Below, piece by piece: positions 35,367-44,714 of a stretch of DNA of 64,000 bases. The position numbers and the translations under genes are program-made. Under the pieces are notes generated by a model, which worked only from the letters and a program-made list of their open reading frames with translations, was not told where the DNA came from and ran no database searches. Position 1 is the stretch's first letter. Each line of letters starts with the position of its first letter. This DNA is from Gammaproteobacteria bacterium (GTDB taxonomy: Bacteria > Pseudomonadota > Gammaproteobacteria > HTCC5015), in NCBI GenBank assembly GCA_028284675.1, contig JANQRI010000032.1, positions 1 to 64,000 of the forward strand, given 5' to 3'.

Positions 35367-35784
35367 ATATCTTTTGCAGAGGTTGTTTCATGATATTCGG
35401 GTCGCCAGCTCCCGGAGCACGAATTTTGGTTGATCTGCCGGATACTTTCCAGTCATTTTCGTTGAATAGGGTTAACAGGCCCTGGATTGCGACGTATTTT
35501 CAGGCTGAATCGCAGCCCGGTTCGTATCAATGATGACGGGTCGCTTTTATGCAAACTAATGTTTATAAAGACATAACTTTAAAATATCAGACTTCATGCG
35601 GCGGTAATGGTATAGTGCCGCGATTCAGAAATCGGGCCTGTGATATACAGGGTATCCTGTAATCACCGTATATTCAGCGCAGAGACAATTAACGCTGACA
35701 GCGAGTTTTCGCAGTCATTGCAGGTTTTGCGTGCCAGGTCCGGCCGCGATGCGGCTATAATATGCAATCGCAAAGGTGGAGTTT
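35367..35784. other. Intergenic region upstream of korA
   Basis: 418 bases separate the divergent esterase and korA genes. A perfect inverted repeat TACAGG-GTAT-CCTGTA lies at 35646-35661 and could be an operator. TATAAT at 35756-35761 sits 24 bases before the korA start without a clear -35. A 47-codon open stretch from 35390 has no features that support a gene. Confidence 0.45.
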
Positions 35785-37644
35785 ATGAGCGATACTCAAA
35801 ATAACGGTGTTGCCAGAGAAGTATTATCAGAAGTCACAATTATGTTTTCCGGCGATTCCGGAGACGGTATCCAGGTGGTCGGGAACCAGTTTGCATCGGC
35901 ATCCTCGGCGCTGGGTAACGATACCAGCAGTTTTCCGGATTTTCCTGCAGAAATAAGGGCTCCGGCCGGCACTCTGGCGGGGGTATCGGGATTTCAGCTG
36001 CGCTTTTCCAGTAAGTTGGTACAAACCGAAGGGGATTCCGTCGACGTTCTGGTGGTAATGAATCCGGCCGCGCTTAAACAAAATATTGCCGAACTGAAGC
36101 AGAACGGCATATTGATCGTGAATATTGACGGGTTTAAAGACAGCGATCTGAAAAAAGCCGGCTATACCGCAAATCCGCTGGAAACCGAAGCGTTAAAGCC
36201 TTATCGCGTTTTCAAAGTCGCATTGACCAGCCTGACGTTGGAGTCAGTGGCGGAACTGGGCTTAAACCGCAAAAAGGCTTTGCTGTGTAAAAATATGTTT
36301 GCACTGGGCATCGCCTGTTGGTTGTTTGATCGTCCGCTAGAGCACGTAGAGCTATGGCTCAAGGAAAAATTTGGCAGCAGAGAAGAGCTGTTAACCGCAA
36401 ATAAACTGGCATTAAACAGTGGCTATAATTTTGCGGATACGATGGAAATGTTCGGTACCGGGTATACAGTGCCGGCAGCTCAGCTACCCAAGGGTCAGTA
36501 TCGCCATATAACCGGAAACGAAGCGCTTGCGCTGGGTGCGGTTGCAACATCAATGCGCAGCGACAAATCGCTTTTCTTTGCGAGTTATCCGATTACGCCG
36601 TCTTCGGATGTACTGCACTATTTGGCGAAGTATAAAAACTTTGGTGTAAAAACATTTCAATCCGAAGATGAAATTGCGGCAATATCCGCGGCGATTGGCG
36701 CCGCATTTGCCGGTGATCTGGCATTAACCAGCACCAGCGGTCCCGGCCTGGATTTGAAGCAGGAGGCCATCGGGCTTGCGGTGATGACTGAGTTGCCGGT
36801 GGTCATCATGGATATTCAGCGGGGTGGCCCGTCCACCGGTCTGCCGACCAAGACAGAGCAGTCCGACTTATTGTCTGCGTTGTTTGGTCGCCACGGTGAA
36901 TGTGTATTGCCGGTGTTGGCGGCGGCGTCTCCCGGTGATTGTTTTTATATGATTATCGAGGCATTTCGTCTGGCCATCCGTTATATGACACCGGTGGTGT
37001 TGCTGTCTGATGGTTATATCGCCAACAGTGCAGAGCCCTGGCAGATTCCGGATGTTGATTCTTTGCCCGAGGTGTTGCCTAATCAGCCGCTTTCCGACCG
37101 GGCCGAGGATATTTTTACCCGCGATCCGAAAACTCTGGCGCGCAGCTGGATTGTGCCGGGTATGCCCGGTTTCGAACACCGGGTCGGTGGTATTGAGAAA
37201 GATTATGTAACCGGCAATGTCAGTTATGACCCGGATAATCACCAGAAAATGACCGACACCCGTTTGCAGAAAGTGCAGGGCATTCGGGATGATATACCGG
37301 CGCTTGATCCTGAAGAGCTCGGCTCAGGGGATTTGCTGGTATTGAGTTGGGGCAGTACGTTTGGTGCGGTCAGTTCCGCGGTAGAGCAGTTGAAGCGGGA
37401 AGGGCTGGCGGTTCAGATGTTGCACCTTCGATATTTGTATCCGTTTCAAAACGGTTTGAAAGAAGTATTGTCTCAATATAAAAAGGTGCTGATCCCGGAA
37501 TTGAATTTGGGGCAGCTGAACGCATTGATTCGGGCTGAGTTTTTACTGGATACCGAAAAACTCAGTAAGGTTCAGGGTCGCCCGTTTAAAATCAGTGAAA
37601 TTTACCAAAAGTGTAAACAAATTTTGGCCGAACTGCCGGCCTGA
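35785..37644 (+). CDS. korA: 2-oxoacid:ferredoxin oxidoreductase, alpha subunit (fused gamma-alpha)
   Basis: A 619-residue subunit. The N-terminal gamma domain (TIMFSGDSGDGIQVVGNQFA) is fused to the alpha domain (ALGAVATSMRSDKSLFFASYPITPSSDVLHYLA), which helps bind thiamine pyrophosphate. With KorB it oxidatively decarboxylates a 2-oxoacid, most likely 2-oxoglutarate, and passes electrons to ferredoxin. The AAGGTGGAG ribosome site fixes ATG 35785; an earlier ATG at 35776 would lie inside it. No ferredoxin gene is adjacent. Distinguishing 2-oxoglutarate from pyruvate as substrate is not possible by eye. Confidence 0.9.
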   Translation: MSDTQNNGVAREVLSEVTIMFSGDSGDGIQVVGNQFASASSALGNDTSSFPDFPAEIRAPAGTLAGVSGFQLRFSSKLVQTEGDSVDVLVVMNPAALKQNIAELKQNGILIVNIDGFKDSDLKKAGYTANPLETEALKPYRVFKVALTSLTLESVAELGLNRKKALLCKNMFALGIACWLFDRPLEHVELWLKEKFGSREELLTANKLALNSGYNFADTMEMFGTGYTVPAAQLPKGQYRHITGNEALALGAVATSMRSDKSLFFASYPITPSSDVLHYLAKYKNFGVKTFQSEDEIAAISAAIGAAFAGDLALTSTSGPGLDLKQEAIGLAVMTELPVVIMDIQRGGPSTGLPTKTEQSDLLSALFGRHGECVLPVLAAASPGDCFYMIIEAFRLAIRYMTPVVLLSDGYIANSAEPWQIPDVDSLPEVLPNQPLSDRAEDIFTRDPKTLARSWIVPGMPGFEHRVGGIEKDYVTGNVSYDPDNHQKMTDTRLQKVQGIRDDIPALDPEELGSGDLLVLSWGSTFGAVSSAVEQLKREGLAVQMLHLRYLYPFQNGLKEVLSQYKKVLIPELNLGQLNALIRAEFLLDTEKLSKVQGRPFKISEIYQKCKQILAELPA

Positions 37645-37663
37645 GTATTTGAGGACTTAATAG

Positions 37664-38689
37664 ATGGCAGCGTTTGAAGGTATTCCTGCAACGGCAGACT
37701 TAACAAAAGCAGATTTCGTTTCTGATCAAACCGTACGCTGGTGCCCCGGTTGCGGTGATTATGCGATATTGTCCGGTGTGCAAAAATTGATGCCGCAATT
37801 GGGTATCGAGAAAGAGAAAATGGTGTTTGTTTCGGGTATTGGTTGCTCAAGTCGCTTCCCTTACTACATGAACACCTATGGTTTTCACACTTTGCACGGG
37901 CGCGCACCGGCACTGGCGACCGGAATCAAGCTGGCGAACCCGGATTTATCTGTCTGGATAGTGACCGGTGACGGTGATGCCTTAAGTATTGGTGGCAATC
38001 ATCTGCTGCATATTTTAAGGCGAAACCTGGATGTTAATATTCTGCTGGTAAATAATCAGATTTATGGTTTAACCAAAGGCCAGTATTCACCGACATCCTT
38101 GCCGGGCAAAGTGACGAAAAGCAGCCCGGCCGGGAGTATCGAAGAGGCAGTGAACCCAATTGCATTCGCCGCCGCAGCCGGTGCGACTTTTATCGCAAGA
38201 TGCCTGGATACGGATGTTAAGGAGTTGCAGCGCTGCCTTCATGCCGCGGCTTCGCATAAAGGGACTTCATTTGTAGAGATATATCAGAACTGCAATATCT
38301 TTAATGATGGCGCTTTCAGCAAGATCAGCGATCGTAAGGAAAGTGCAGAGACAACGGTTCGACTGGAAGAGGGCAAGCCGCTGGTTTTTGGCAAGGAGCG
38401 TAATAAAGCTCTGGTGTTTGATAATATGAGCCCGAAAATTGTCGAACTTGAAAATGAGCTTGAGGCTAAAAAGCTGCCGGTACATGATTCTACCGCAGGC
38501 AGCGCATACACTTATTTGCTAAGCCAGCTTACTTATCCGGACTTTCCGGTGCCGATGGGTATTTTCCGGCAGGAATCGAAACCGACCTACGAGGATCAGT
38601 CCGAGCAGCAGATTGCCGATTACACGAAAAAACATGGTACAGGTGATATAAAACAGCTGTTGGAAGGTAACGATACCTGGCAGGTTTAA
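37664..38689 (+). CDS. korB: 2-oxoacid:ferredoxin oxidoreductase, beta subunit
   Basis: A 341-residue thiamine pyrophosphate-binding subunit. WCPGCGDYAILSGVQK and GIGCSSRFPYYMNTYGFHTLHGRA give the cysteines used by this family, and the TPP/magnesium motif is TGDGDALSIGGNH ... NNQIYGLTKGQYSPTS. It follows korA by 19 bases with a good GAGGA site. The pair is typical of aerobic or facultative bacteria with a KGOR bypass. Confidence 0.92.
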   Translation: MAAFEGIPATADLTKADFVSDQTVRWCPGCGDYAILSGVQKLMPQLGIEKEKMVFVSGIGCSSRFPYYMNTYGFHTLHGRAPALATGIKLANPDLSVWIVTGDGDALSIGGNHLLHILRRNLDVNILLVNNQIYGLTKGQYSPTSLPGKVTKSSPAGSIEEAVNPIAFAAAAGATFIARCLDTDVKELQRCLHAAASHKGTSFVEIYQNCNIFNDGAFSKISDRKESAETTVRLEEGKPLVFGKERNKALVFDNMSPKIVELENELEAKKLPVHDSTAGSAYTYLLSQLTYPDFPVPMGIFRQESKPTYEDQSEQQIADYTKKHGTGDIKQLLEGNDTWQV

Positions 38690-38701
38690 TCAGCCCGGGC
38701 T

Positions 38702-39103
38702 TTACTCTTCAGCGATCTCAGGCGGTGGCGGCCAATTGCGTCGCCGTTCTTTTTTGCGTCGATCAGGCTGAATGGATTCCGCGCGGAAGTGTTTGCGTCT
38801 TTCGTTATTGAAACGCCTTTCTGTTTTTCGTCTTTCAACGAACCCATATTCATCGATATCATCAACTTCCGGAACTTCTTCTATCCGGCTAAGCGCGCCG
38901 GCTTCATCGATCGCCTGTTTATAGCGGTATGCGGTTTCGGCATTAATTTCATTTTTGACAACCACTGGACGTCCGGCCAGCAGGCGTTCGAGAACGCTGG
39001 GCTTTAGGCTAAAGCGTTTACTAAGATTGGCTTTAATTTCGTCTATAGTTTTACTTTGGTCGAACTCACCGGAGAATACGACCCGATAGCGTTTAAAAAG
39101 CAT
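38702..39103 (-). CDS. Hypothetical protein, small alpha/beta domain with basic tail
   Basis: A 133-residue protein. The first 70 residues form a compact domain (YRVVFSGEFDQSKTIDEIKANLSKRF, RLLAGRPVVVKNEINAETAYRYKQAIDEAGA) that I recognise as a recurrent module of unknown function in gammaproteobacterial proteins, often joined to membrane or signalling domains. The second half is very rich in arginine (RRKTERRFNNERRKHFR, DRRKKERRRN). No enzyme motif is visible. Convergent with korB. Confidence 0.65.
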   Translation of the reverse strand: MLFKRYRVVFSGEFDQSKTIDEIKANLSKRFSLKPSVLERLLAGRPVVVKNEINAETAYRYKQAIDEAGALSRIEEVPEVDDIDEYGFVERRKTERRFNNERRKHFRAESIQPDRRKKERRRNWPPPPEIAEE

Positions 39104-39402
39104 AACTCACTCTCTCTCACGCTGCGAAAAACAGTTGTTGTTAGTCTGCTACTTTCTCTTTATAGCGGTTAACGCTTAAAATGACTTTAATTTGTCATCT
39201 TTATGAAACGATGCAATTTTTGTACCGATGAAAGATCACAACTATTCTTGTGCTTGTGATTTAATAAATGCTGAATAAATATAAGCTTTTTACTACTGGA
39301 ATTGTTCTAAGAAAACGGTTGTTTCTAGTCCAAAACAGGTTAAGTGAGTTATTTTCGTCAAGATGACAAAATTTTGTCAGGTTTTCGGAAGTAACTTTAA
39401 AG
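39104..39402. other. AT-rich intergenic gap
   Basis: About 300 bases between two minus-strand genes. It should hold the promoter of the 133-residue gene. I see no RNA gene, strong hairpin or supported ORF. Confidence 0.4.
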
Positions 39403-41445
39403 TTAGCGTGTAAAAAGCAGGCCGCCGGTGGAACCGACGAGGCCCATGCCACCCTGGCCGGTTAGTGTGAAGGTGCTCATTGCGCCGCCTGCAGGCATGC
39501 CGTCTTTATTGACGAAAATAATATTGGCTGAACCACCCAATGATATGCCTGACATACATTCACCGCCGCTGCAAAAACCTTGTAATGGCAATGAGTCACC
39601 TTGTGCGAGTTCGGCAAAGGTTACTAAGGTGAATAAAGATCCATTGTAAGCTTCACCGCCGGCATGCTGAGTATCTATTTGATAGTTGCTGATTGTCTGC
39701 GTAAGAAAATCGACCGTCATCTGTGCGCTTAGGTAGTTGCCGACTGTATTACGGTGATCGGTCGGCAGTGTGCCGGCACCCGGAACAGGTGAGTATATGA
39801 CGCTGGAACCCAATGGACCCAGGTTCTGTAACTCTGCGAATGAAGTGATATTTTCACTATACATAAAATGCAGGCTGCCTAAAGGGGCAATCGGTGTTGA
39901 ACCATCGTCAACCGAGAACTCGCCGTCCCAGCGCCCCCATAGTACGCCGGCATTCGGATTAAAGCCGACTTCATTGATAACCGCGTTGTTTAACAGCAGG
40001 CTTTTTTCCTCTCCCATGTCTATCTGACTGGCTGCAACCGGTAAGTCCATTGGCCCTCCGACATCACTTAAAAAGATCAGGTTATTCGGTGTGCCATCCG
40101 CCGTGACTGATGCTGAAGTATCTGAGACAGATAGCGGTATAGGCATGCCGGTACCTGGGTCGATTTCAACTGAAATAAAGCTAAAGGACAAATTTGAGCC
40201 GGGTGGCGCGGGTTGTAAGTTTGATTGAGAGACCCCGCCGGTATTGGTGCCGGTATCATCGCCGACATTAAACTCCGGTTGTGCCAAGCCGACTGCATTC
40301 CCGCCAATATTGTTTCCTATAATTTGTTCCGCAAACGGATTGCCCGCCAGTCCACGCTGCAGCTGCTTTTTTACCGCCTGCATTTTTTGTTTTACAGCCT
40401 GCTGTTTCTGAGGGCTTTTCGCATCAGCCTTTTGCTGTTGTTTTATACGCTTTGCTTGTAACTCTACGCCGTCAAATATAATACCCGGCGGTTTAATCAG
40501 GCCTTTAGGTGCGACATTGGCTGATGCAATATGAAAATACTGGTCATTGCTGAAAGTATGTTCACCGCTGTCATTATTGATGGAGATCGCACCGTCAACG
40601 ACACCACCATATAATCCGGCCTTTAATGATTGATTGCCTTTTTTGCCGGAATTACAGCTGGCAGCTTCACATAGACGTAAACCATAATGTGTTCCACGAA
40701 TACCGATAGTTGCAACCGGAGTGACAACGCGGTAATTGCGTTTGCGCAATTTGCCGATTGCACCGGTGATTGTTCTGAATCCGCCTTTGATAAGTTCAAA
40801 AGTGGATTTGCCGCTAATGTCTTTGATATTGCGGTAATTATACTCATTGATACGAAAGCGTGTCTCAGTACGCAATGCAACCAAAGCGCCATCAATAAAG
40901 CGTACCTGTCCATGTGCATTTTTTCCGGTTTGCAGCGTGTCACCTTTATAAACTTTGGCACCGTTTTCAAGCGGGCGCGTTTTTCCGGATGTGTCTACTG
41001 CGGTCACATCACCAATTGATGAAATGACTCTGCCGATGGAGTTATTAGAATCCGGACGTTGTTTTTTGGCAGGTTGAGCCTTTTGCGCTACCTGAGTTCG
41101 CGGTGTTTTGCGTTGCGCCGTATTGTTTTGTATTGGTTGCGGCTTTACGGGTTTTGCAATGACCGGAGCAGGTTCGTTTTTGTTTCCAAAGTGAAGTGTT
41201 GCACCGACAATCAGTTGTCCCGGGTCGGCACTGACAAACGCATTGGGGTTATTTGCAACAATTTGGCGTAGCAGGGCAGGGGTGATTTTTTTTCCAGGCA
41301 GCTCTTTACGAATAATCGAATACAGTGTATCGCCTTTCTGTATAACCCGTTGTGCCCCATTATCCGGTTGTGCGTAAGCAGGTGCCAATAACATAGTGAC
41401 AGCTAATAAAAAACTTATGGTAAATGAGTGCATATATGTGTTCAT
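39403..41445 (-). CDS. LysM and FecR domain secreted protein
   Basis: A 680-residue exported protein. After a signal peptide (FLLAVTMLLAPAYA) comes a LysM-type domain (VIQKGDTLYSIIRKELPGKKITP ... IVGATLHFG), then a FecR domain (GRVISSIGDVTAVDTSG, GDTLQTGKNAHGQVRFIDGALVALR, FELIKGGFRTITGAIGK, VVTPVATIGIRGTHYGLRLC). The second half is a beta-rich region of unknown function. I chose ATG 41445, preceded by AGGTGA; a GTG at 41454 is possible. It follows the TPR/beta-barrel gene by a few bases. LysM suggests peptidoglycan binding; FecR-like modules in such proteins are not sigma regulators but envelope or surface components. Confidence 0.75.
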   Translation of the reverse strand: MNTYMHSFTISFLLAVTMLLAPAYAQPDNGAQRVIQKGDTLYSIIRKELPGKKITPALLRQIVANNPNAFVSADPGQLIVGATLHFGNKNEPAPVIAKPVKPQPIQNNTAQRKTPRTQVAQKAQPAKKQRPDSNNSIGRVISSIGDVTAVDTSGKTRPLENGAKVYKGDTLQTGKNAHGQVRFIDGALVALRTETRFRINEYNYRNIKDISGKSTFELIKGGFRTITGAIGKLRKRNYRVVTPVATIGIRGTHYGLRLCEAASCNSGKKGNQSLKAGLYGGVVDGAISINNDSGEHTFSNDQYFHIASANVAPKGLIKPPGIIFDGVELQAKRIKQQQKADAKSPQKQQAVKQKMQAVKKQLQRGLAGNPFAEQIIGNNIGGNAVGLAQPEFNVGDDTGTNTGGVSQSNLQPAPPGSNLSFSFISVEIDPGTGMPIPLSVSDTSASVTADGTPNNLIFLSDVGGPMDLPVAASQIDMGEEKSLLLNNAVINEVGFNPNAGVLWGRWDGEFSVDDGSTPIAPLGSLHFMYSENITSFAELQNLGPLGSSVIYSPVPGAGTLPTDHRNTVGNYLSAQMTVDFLTQTISNYQIDTQHAGGEAYNGSLFTLVTFAELAQGDSLPLQGFCSGGECMSGISLGGSANIIFVNKDGMPAGGAMSTFTLTGQGGMGLVGSTGGLLFTR

Positions 41446-41457
41446 GAGTGTCACCTG

Positions 41458-42810
41458 CTAGCCGGTGCTGAATTGCCATGCGAATGTAACGCCGAACTCA
41501 GTGCGTTCGTACTCGTTGATATCAAAGTTAGAGTCATTTTGTGAACTGCTTAAGTGAGTATCGAGCGTCCAGTCTTTGCTGATTGTCCATTTGAGCTTGA
41601 GACTGATTTGCGTGTATTCGTCTTCACGCTTATCCTGAAAAAATAAATCAAAACCCTGATAGTCACTGTTTTGCATTGCAATGGAAGTGGTTAACGATAG
41701 CGCTGAGCCAAAATTAAACTCTGTGCCGACATTCAATCCCAGAATGTCACGCTCGGCGATTGTTTTTGCAAACTCGGTGTTTTGGTCGGCTGACTCAGCG
41801 CCAACGTAGATATTCGCAAACAATAGAGTGCCGGTTGAGTTATTAAACTGCCGGGTATAACCGCTGCCGACAGCAGTGTATTGCGAGTCGCGCACCGGTT
41901 GATTGGGATATTCCAAAACAGCAAGCTGACTATAGACCTGCAGCAATGATTGAGCACTCAGGCGATATCGCCAGTCAAAATTAAACCCATTCAGGTTACG
42001 GTAGTCCTCGCCATCAAGGTCAAATTGCTGTGTCACCAAACCAAGCTGGTATCGATGTTGTCCGGCATAGGCCCTGAAGCCGAAATTCACGGAGTACAAC
42101 AGACTGTCAAATTCTTCTTCAGTCGAATGCTGACGGGTATCTGCATCCCCACCCAGGTAAAAAGACCAGTGTGCACTCAACGGGTTGTTTAATTGATATT
42201 CAATGCCGAGCCGGTTAAAAGTGTCTTCCTGTTGCTGACTGCTGGGGTCCAGTGTAGCAGTGCCTAACAGTGGAATATTGATGGTTGCATCAGCGGGGCC
42301 GTTGTTAACATTATCGTCATTGCCGCTGCCGATCCGGATAGCACCGGAAGAGGTCATCTGATAACGGCCTTGTTGCACATTAATCGCATTGAGGTAACGC
42401 TCGATTGTGCGCTTAACGCTATTTGAGGGATTATTGGCCAGTACGGTATCGAACTCCTGCTCTGCCCGATTGTATTCTTCGAGTAAGAAATAGCCTCTGG
42501 CCAGCTCCAGGCGGGTCAGCTGGTCATCAGGATAGATCAGCAGTACACGCTCCAGTGCAAATATGCCTTCACTGACCTGGCCGGTATCGATTGCCGAGAT
42601 GCCGAAATACAGGTCAAAATCAGGGTTTCCCTCCTGATATACGGCATGTTTTTTTGCATAACGGTAAGCCTCTGCGGTATTATTCGCCGCGACCAATGCC
42701 GGCATTTTACCCGGATCATAAATATCGGCATTGTCATTAAAAGTATTACTCTCGGCCTGGCATAAACTCGTTAGCAATAATAGCCCAAGCACCGGTGTAA
42801 CCGTTCTCAT
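41458..42810 (-). CDS. TPR outer-membrane beta-barrel protein, SLAM-like
   Basis: A 450-residue protein with a signal peptide (MRTVTPVLGLLLLTSLCQA), a TPR part (FALERVLLIYPDDQLTRLELARGYFLLEEYNRAEQEFDTVLANNP) and a C-terminal domain of alternating amphipathic strands ending in FAWQFSTG, typical of a beta-barrel. TPR plus barrel matches the DUF560 or surface lipoprotein assembly modifier architecture, which moves proteins to the cell surface. ATG 42810 has an AGGGAC ribosome site. The neighbouring LysM-FecR gene, in the same transcript, is the obvious candidate partner or cargo. The SLAM link is by architecture only. Confidence 0.7.
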   Translation of the reverse strand: MRTVTPVLGLLLLTSLCQAESNTFNDNADIYDPGKMPALVAANNTAEAYRYAKKHAVYQEGNPDFDLYFGISAIDTGQVSEGIFALERVLLIYPDDQLTRLELARGYFLLEEYNRAEQEFDTVLANNPSNSVKRTIERYLNAINVQQGRYQMTSSGAIRIGSGNDDNVNNGPADATINIPLLGTATLDPSSQQQEDTFNRLGIEYQLNNPLSAHWSFYLGGDADTRQHSTEEEFDSLLYSVNFGFRAYAGQHRYQLGLVTQQFDLDGEDYRNLNGFNFDWRYRLSAQSLLQVYSQLAVLEYPNQPVRDSQYTAVGSGYTRQFNNSTGTLLFANIYVGAESADQNTEFAKTIAERDILGLNVGTEFNFGSALSLTTSIAMQNSDYQGFDLFFQDKREDEYTQISLKLKWTISKDWTLDTHLSSSQNDSNFDINEYERTEFGVTFAWQFSTG

Positions 42811-42966
42811 GCTGTTGTCCCTGTTTGCTGCTGGTAACATATTGCGGATAAGCTGTTTTATTAGTAGCTGTTTCGGCCATGATTTTTATAACTGAAATAA
42901 TAAGCCAATAACTTAAAAACAAGTGTTTCCCGGCTCTTCGGCCGGCTTGAAATGATGGAGCCATAT

Positions 42967-43860
42967 ATGTCAAAGCTCGTAGGTTGTATTGAGGCAGGCG
43001 GTACGAAATTCATATGCGCGATTGGTACCGGCGCGGACGATATCCGTGCTGAAGTGCGCTTTCCGACCACGACACCTGAGGAGACCCTGGGACAGGCGGT
43101 TGCTTTTTTTAAAGAACAGCAGGCTGAATTGGGTCCTGTGGCTGCGATTGGAATTGCATCTTTTGGTCCGGTGGATTTGAATCCTGATTCACCGACTTAT
43201 GGCTATATTACCACCACCCCAAAACCAGGTTGGGCCCATACGGATGTTGTCGGTGCAATCAAAGCCGAGCTGGATGTTCCGGTTGCGTTCGACACTGATG
43301 TAAACGGTGCGGCTTTTGGCGAATACAAATGGGGCGCCGGGCAGGGGCTGAATACGTTTGTATATTTTACCATTGGCACCGGTATCGGCGGCGGCGGTAT
43401 GGTGGGTGGGCAGCTGATGCACGGTCTGCTGCATCCGGAAATGGGTCATATGATGGTTCCACATGATTTGACCGAAGATCCTTATCCCGGGCATTGCCCG
43501 TTCCATAAAGACTGCCTGGAGGGACTGGCCTGTGGCCCGGCAATTGAAGAGCGTTGGCAGACTGATGCTGCGAATCTGCCTGAAGACCATAAAGCCTGGG
43601 ACTTACAAGCCAAGTACCTGGGCTATTTATGCGTAAATACAACCTTGATGCTCTCACCCCAGCGGATCATCCTGGGGGGCGGGGTAATGGCACAGCCGCA
43701 CCTGTTCGCTAAGATTCGGTCGAAAACCCAGGAGTTACTGAATGGCTATGTTCAGACACCTGAGTTGCAGGACAACATCGATAATTACATCGTTTCGCCG
43801 GGCTTGGGAGATAAAGCCGGCAGATTGGGTGCCATCGCATTGGCCCAGGCGCTAATATAA
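42967..43860 (+). CDS. ROK-family fructokinase
   Basis: A 297-residue ROK sugar kinase. It begins SKLVGCIEAGGTKFICAIG with the phosphate loop, has AFDTDVNGAAFGEYKWGAG and TIGTGIGGGGMVGGQLMHG, and the zinc motif HCPFHKDCLEGLACGPAIEERW. The zinc-site and ELDVPVAFDTDVNGA pattern is that of bacterial fructokinases (ScrK/Mak type). ATG 42967 follows a GGAG site. It is divergent from the SLAM-like gene. Confidence 0.88.
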   Translation: MSKLVGCIEAGGTKFICAIGTGADDIRAEVRFPTTTPEETLGQAVAFFKEQQAELGPVAAIGIASFGPVDLNPDSPTYGYITTTPKPGWAHTDVVGAIKAELDVPVAFDTDVNGAAFGEYKWGAGQGLNTFVYFTIGTGIGGGGMVGGQLMHGLLHPEMGHMMVPHDLTEDPYPGHCPFHKDCLEGLACGPAIEERWQTDAANLPEDHKAWDLQAKYLGYLCVNTTLMLSPQRIILGGGVMAQPHLFAKIRSKTQELLNGYVQTPELQDNIDNYIVSPGLGDKAGRLGAIALAQALI

Positions 43861-43989
43861 CAGTGTGCATATGACGCAAGTGATATTCATCTGCCGGAGA
43901 CATTCGCTTATCGTATAGCCGTACTCTGAAAATAAAGCCTTACCGGTTTATTCCTGGACTCAGTACAGCCCCAGGGCAGCGGTAACGGT

Positions 43990-44712
43990 TTGGAGGTAGC
44001 GGCAATGTTATTACTGGTAGAACAGCTTCCGTTCAATATAAAAGCCCCTGTCGCCGAAAAAGTGGCGGATCACTTTTGGGCCAAAGGCCGGGCTGTCAGA
44101 CTCTACAGTGAGTTTTGTGAAGATAACCCGATCAGAATAAACTGGAAAACCGCCAGTGCGGCCGCATCCATCGCATCAATACACAGCAAAGATTACCCCT
44201 ACGCAGACTGGTCTTGCCTGCATTTGCTGCCCGATACATTAACCATTATCGAAGCGCGCTTGATTCAGGCCAGCGCATTGTTTGCGATGCTCAATGGCGA
44301 GCCGCTCTCCGAGTGTATTCAAATGCCGGGCAAAATTCTTGAATCCTTATCTGAGCAAACAGAGCTTAAAATTATCTTGTCATTGAATAATGATCCACAG
44401 GGCTATCTGGATCAGCTGTCGGCGGAAAAAATAAACCCGCGGATCAACTGGCTATACCGAGTTTTCGCGCAACAAAAATGGTTTCAAGAAAAAAACCTGT
44501 CCCCGGAAGACGGTATGAAAGCGCTGCTGCAACACTGGCAGCCGGTCTATGAAAAAATAATCGATCAGCTTCCGGAAAGCACTCTGATACTGCAAAACCC
44601 GGAGCAGGACTGGACTGCCGCATGCCGGCAGGCAATTGATTATTTAGAGGCCGATTGTGTCAATCAAAACAACTACCGGCCTGTATCTGACGCCGGGCGT
44701 ATCGGAGCATAG
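43990..44712 (+). CDS. Kinase-like protein lacking the P-loop
   Basis: A 240-residue protein I cannot name. The N-terminus, MLLLVEQLPFNIKAPVAEKVADHFWAKGRAVRLYSEF in short, follows the pattern of P-loop kinases (beta strand, loop, helix, second strand) of the type that normally reads LIEGLPGSGKSTLA. Here the GxxGxGKS is replaced by QLPFNIKAP, so nucleotide binding should be lost. The C-terminal half is helical. It ends two bases before the methyltransferase start, implying a shared function. Pseudokinase is inference from motif spacing. Confidence 0.55.
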   Translation: MEVAAMLLLVEQLPFNIKAPVAEKVADHFWAKGRAVRLYSEFCEDNPIRINWKTASAAASIASIHSKDYPYADWSCLHLLPDTLTIIEARLIQASALFAMLNGEPLSECIQMPGKILESLSEQTELKIILSLNNDPQGYLDQLSAEKINPRINWLYRVFAQQKWFQEKNLSPEDGMKALLQHWQPVYEKIIDQLPESTLILQNPEQDWTAACRQAIDYLEADCVNQNNYRPVSDAGRIGA

Positions 44713-44714
44713 CC

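Noticed and set aside
35390..35533. Small gene of 47 codons upstream of korA
   Set aside because: No ribosome site, no recognisable motif, and it partly overlaps the divergent promoter region.
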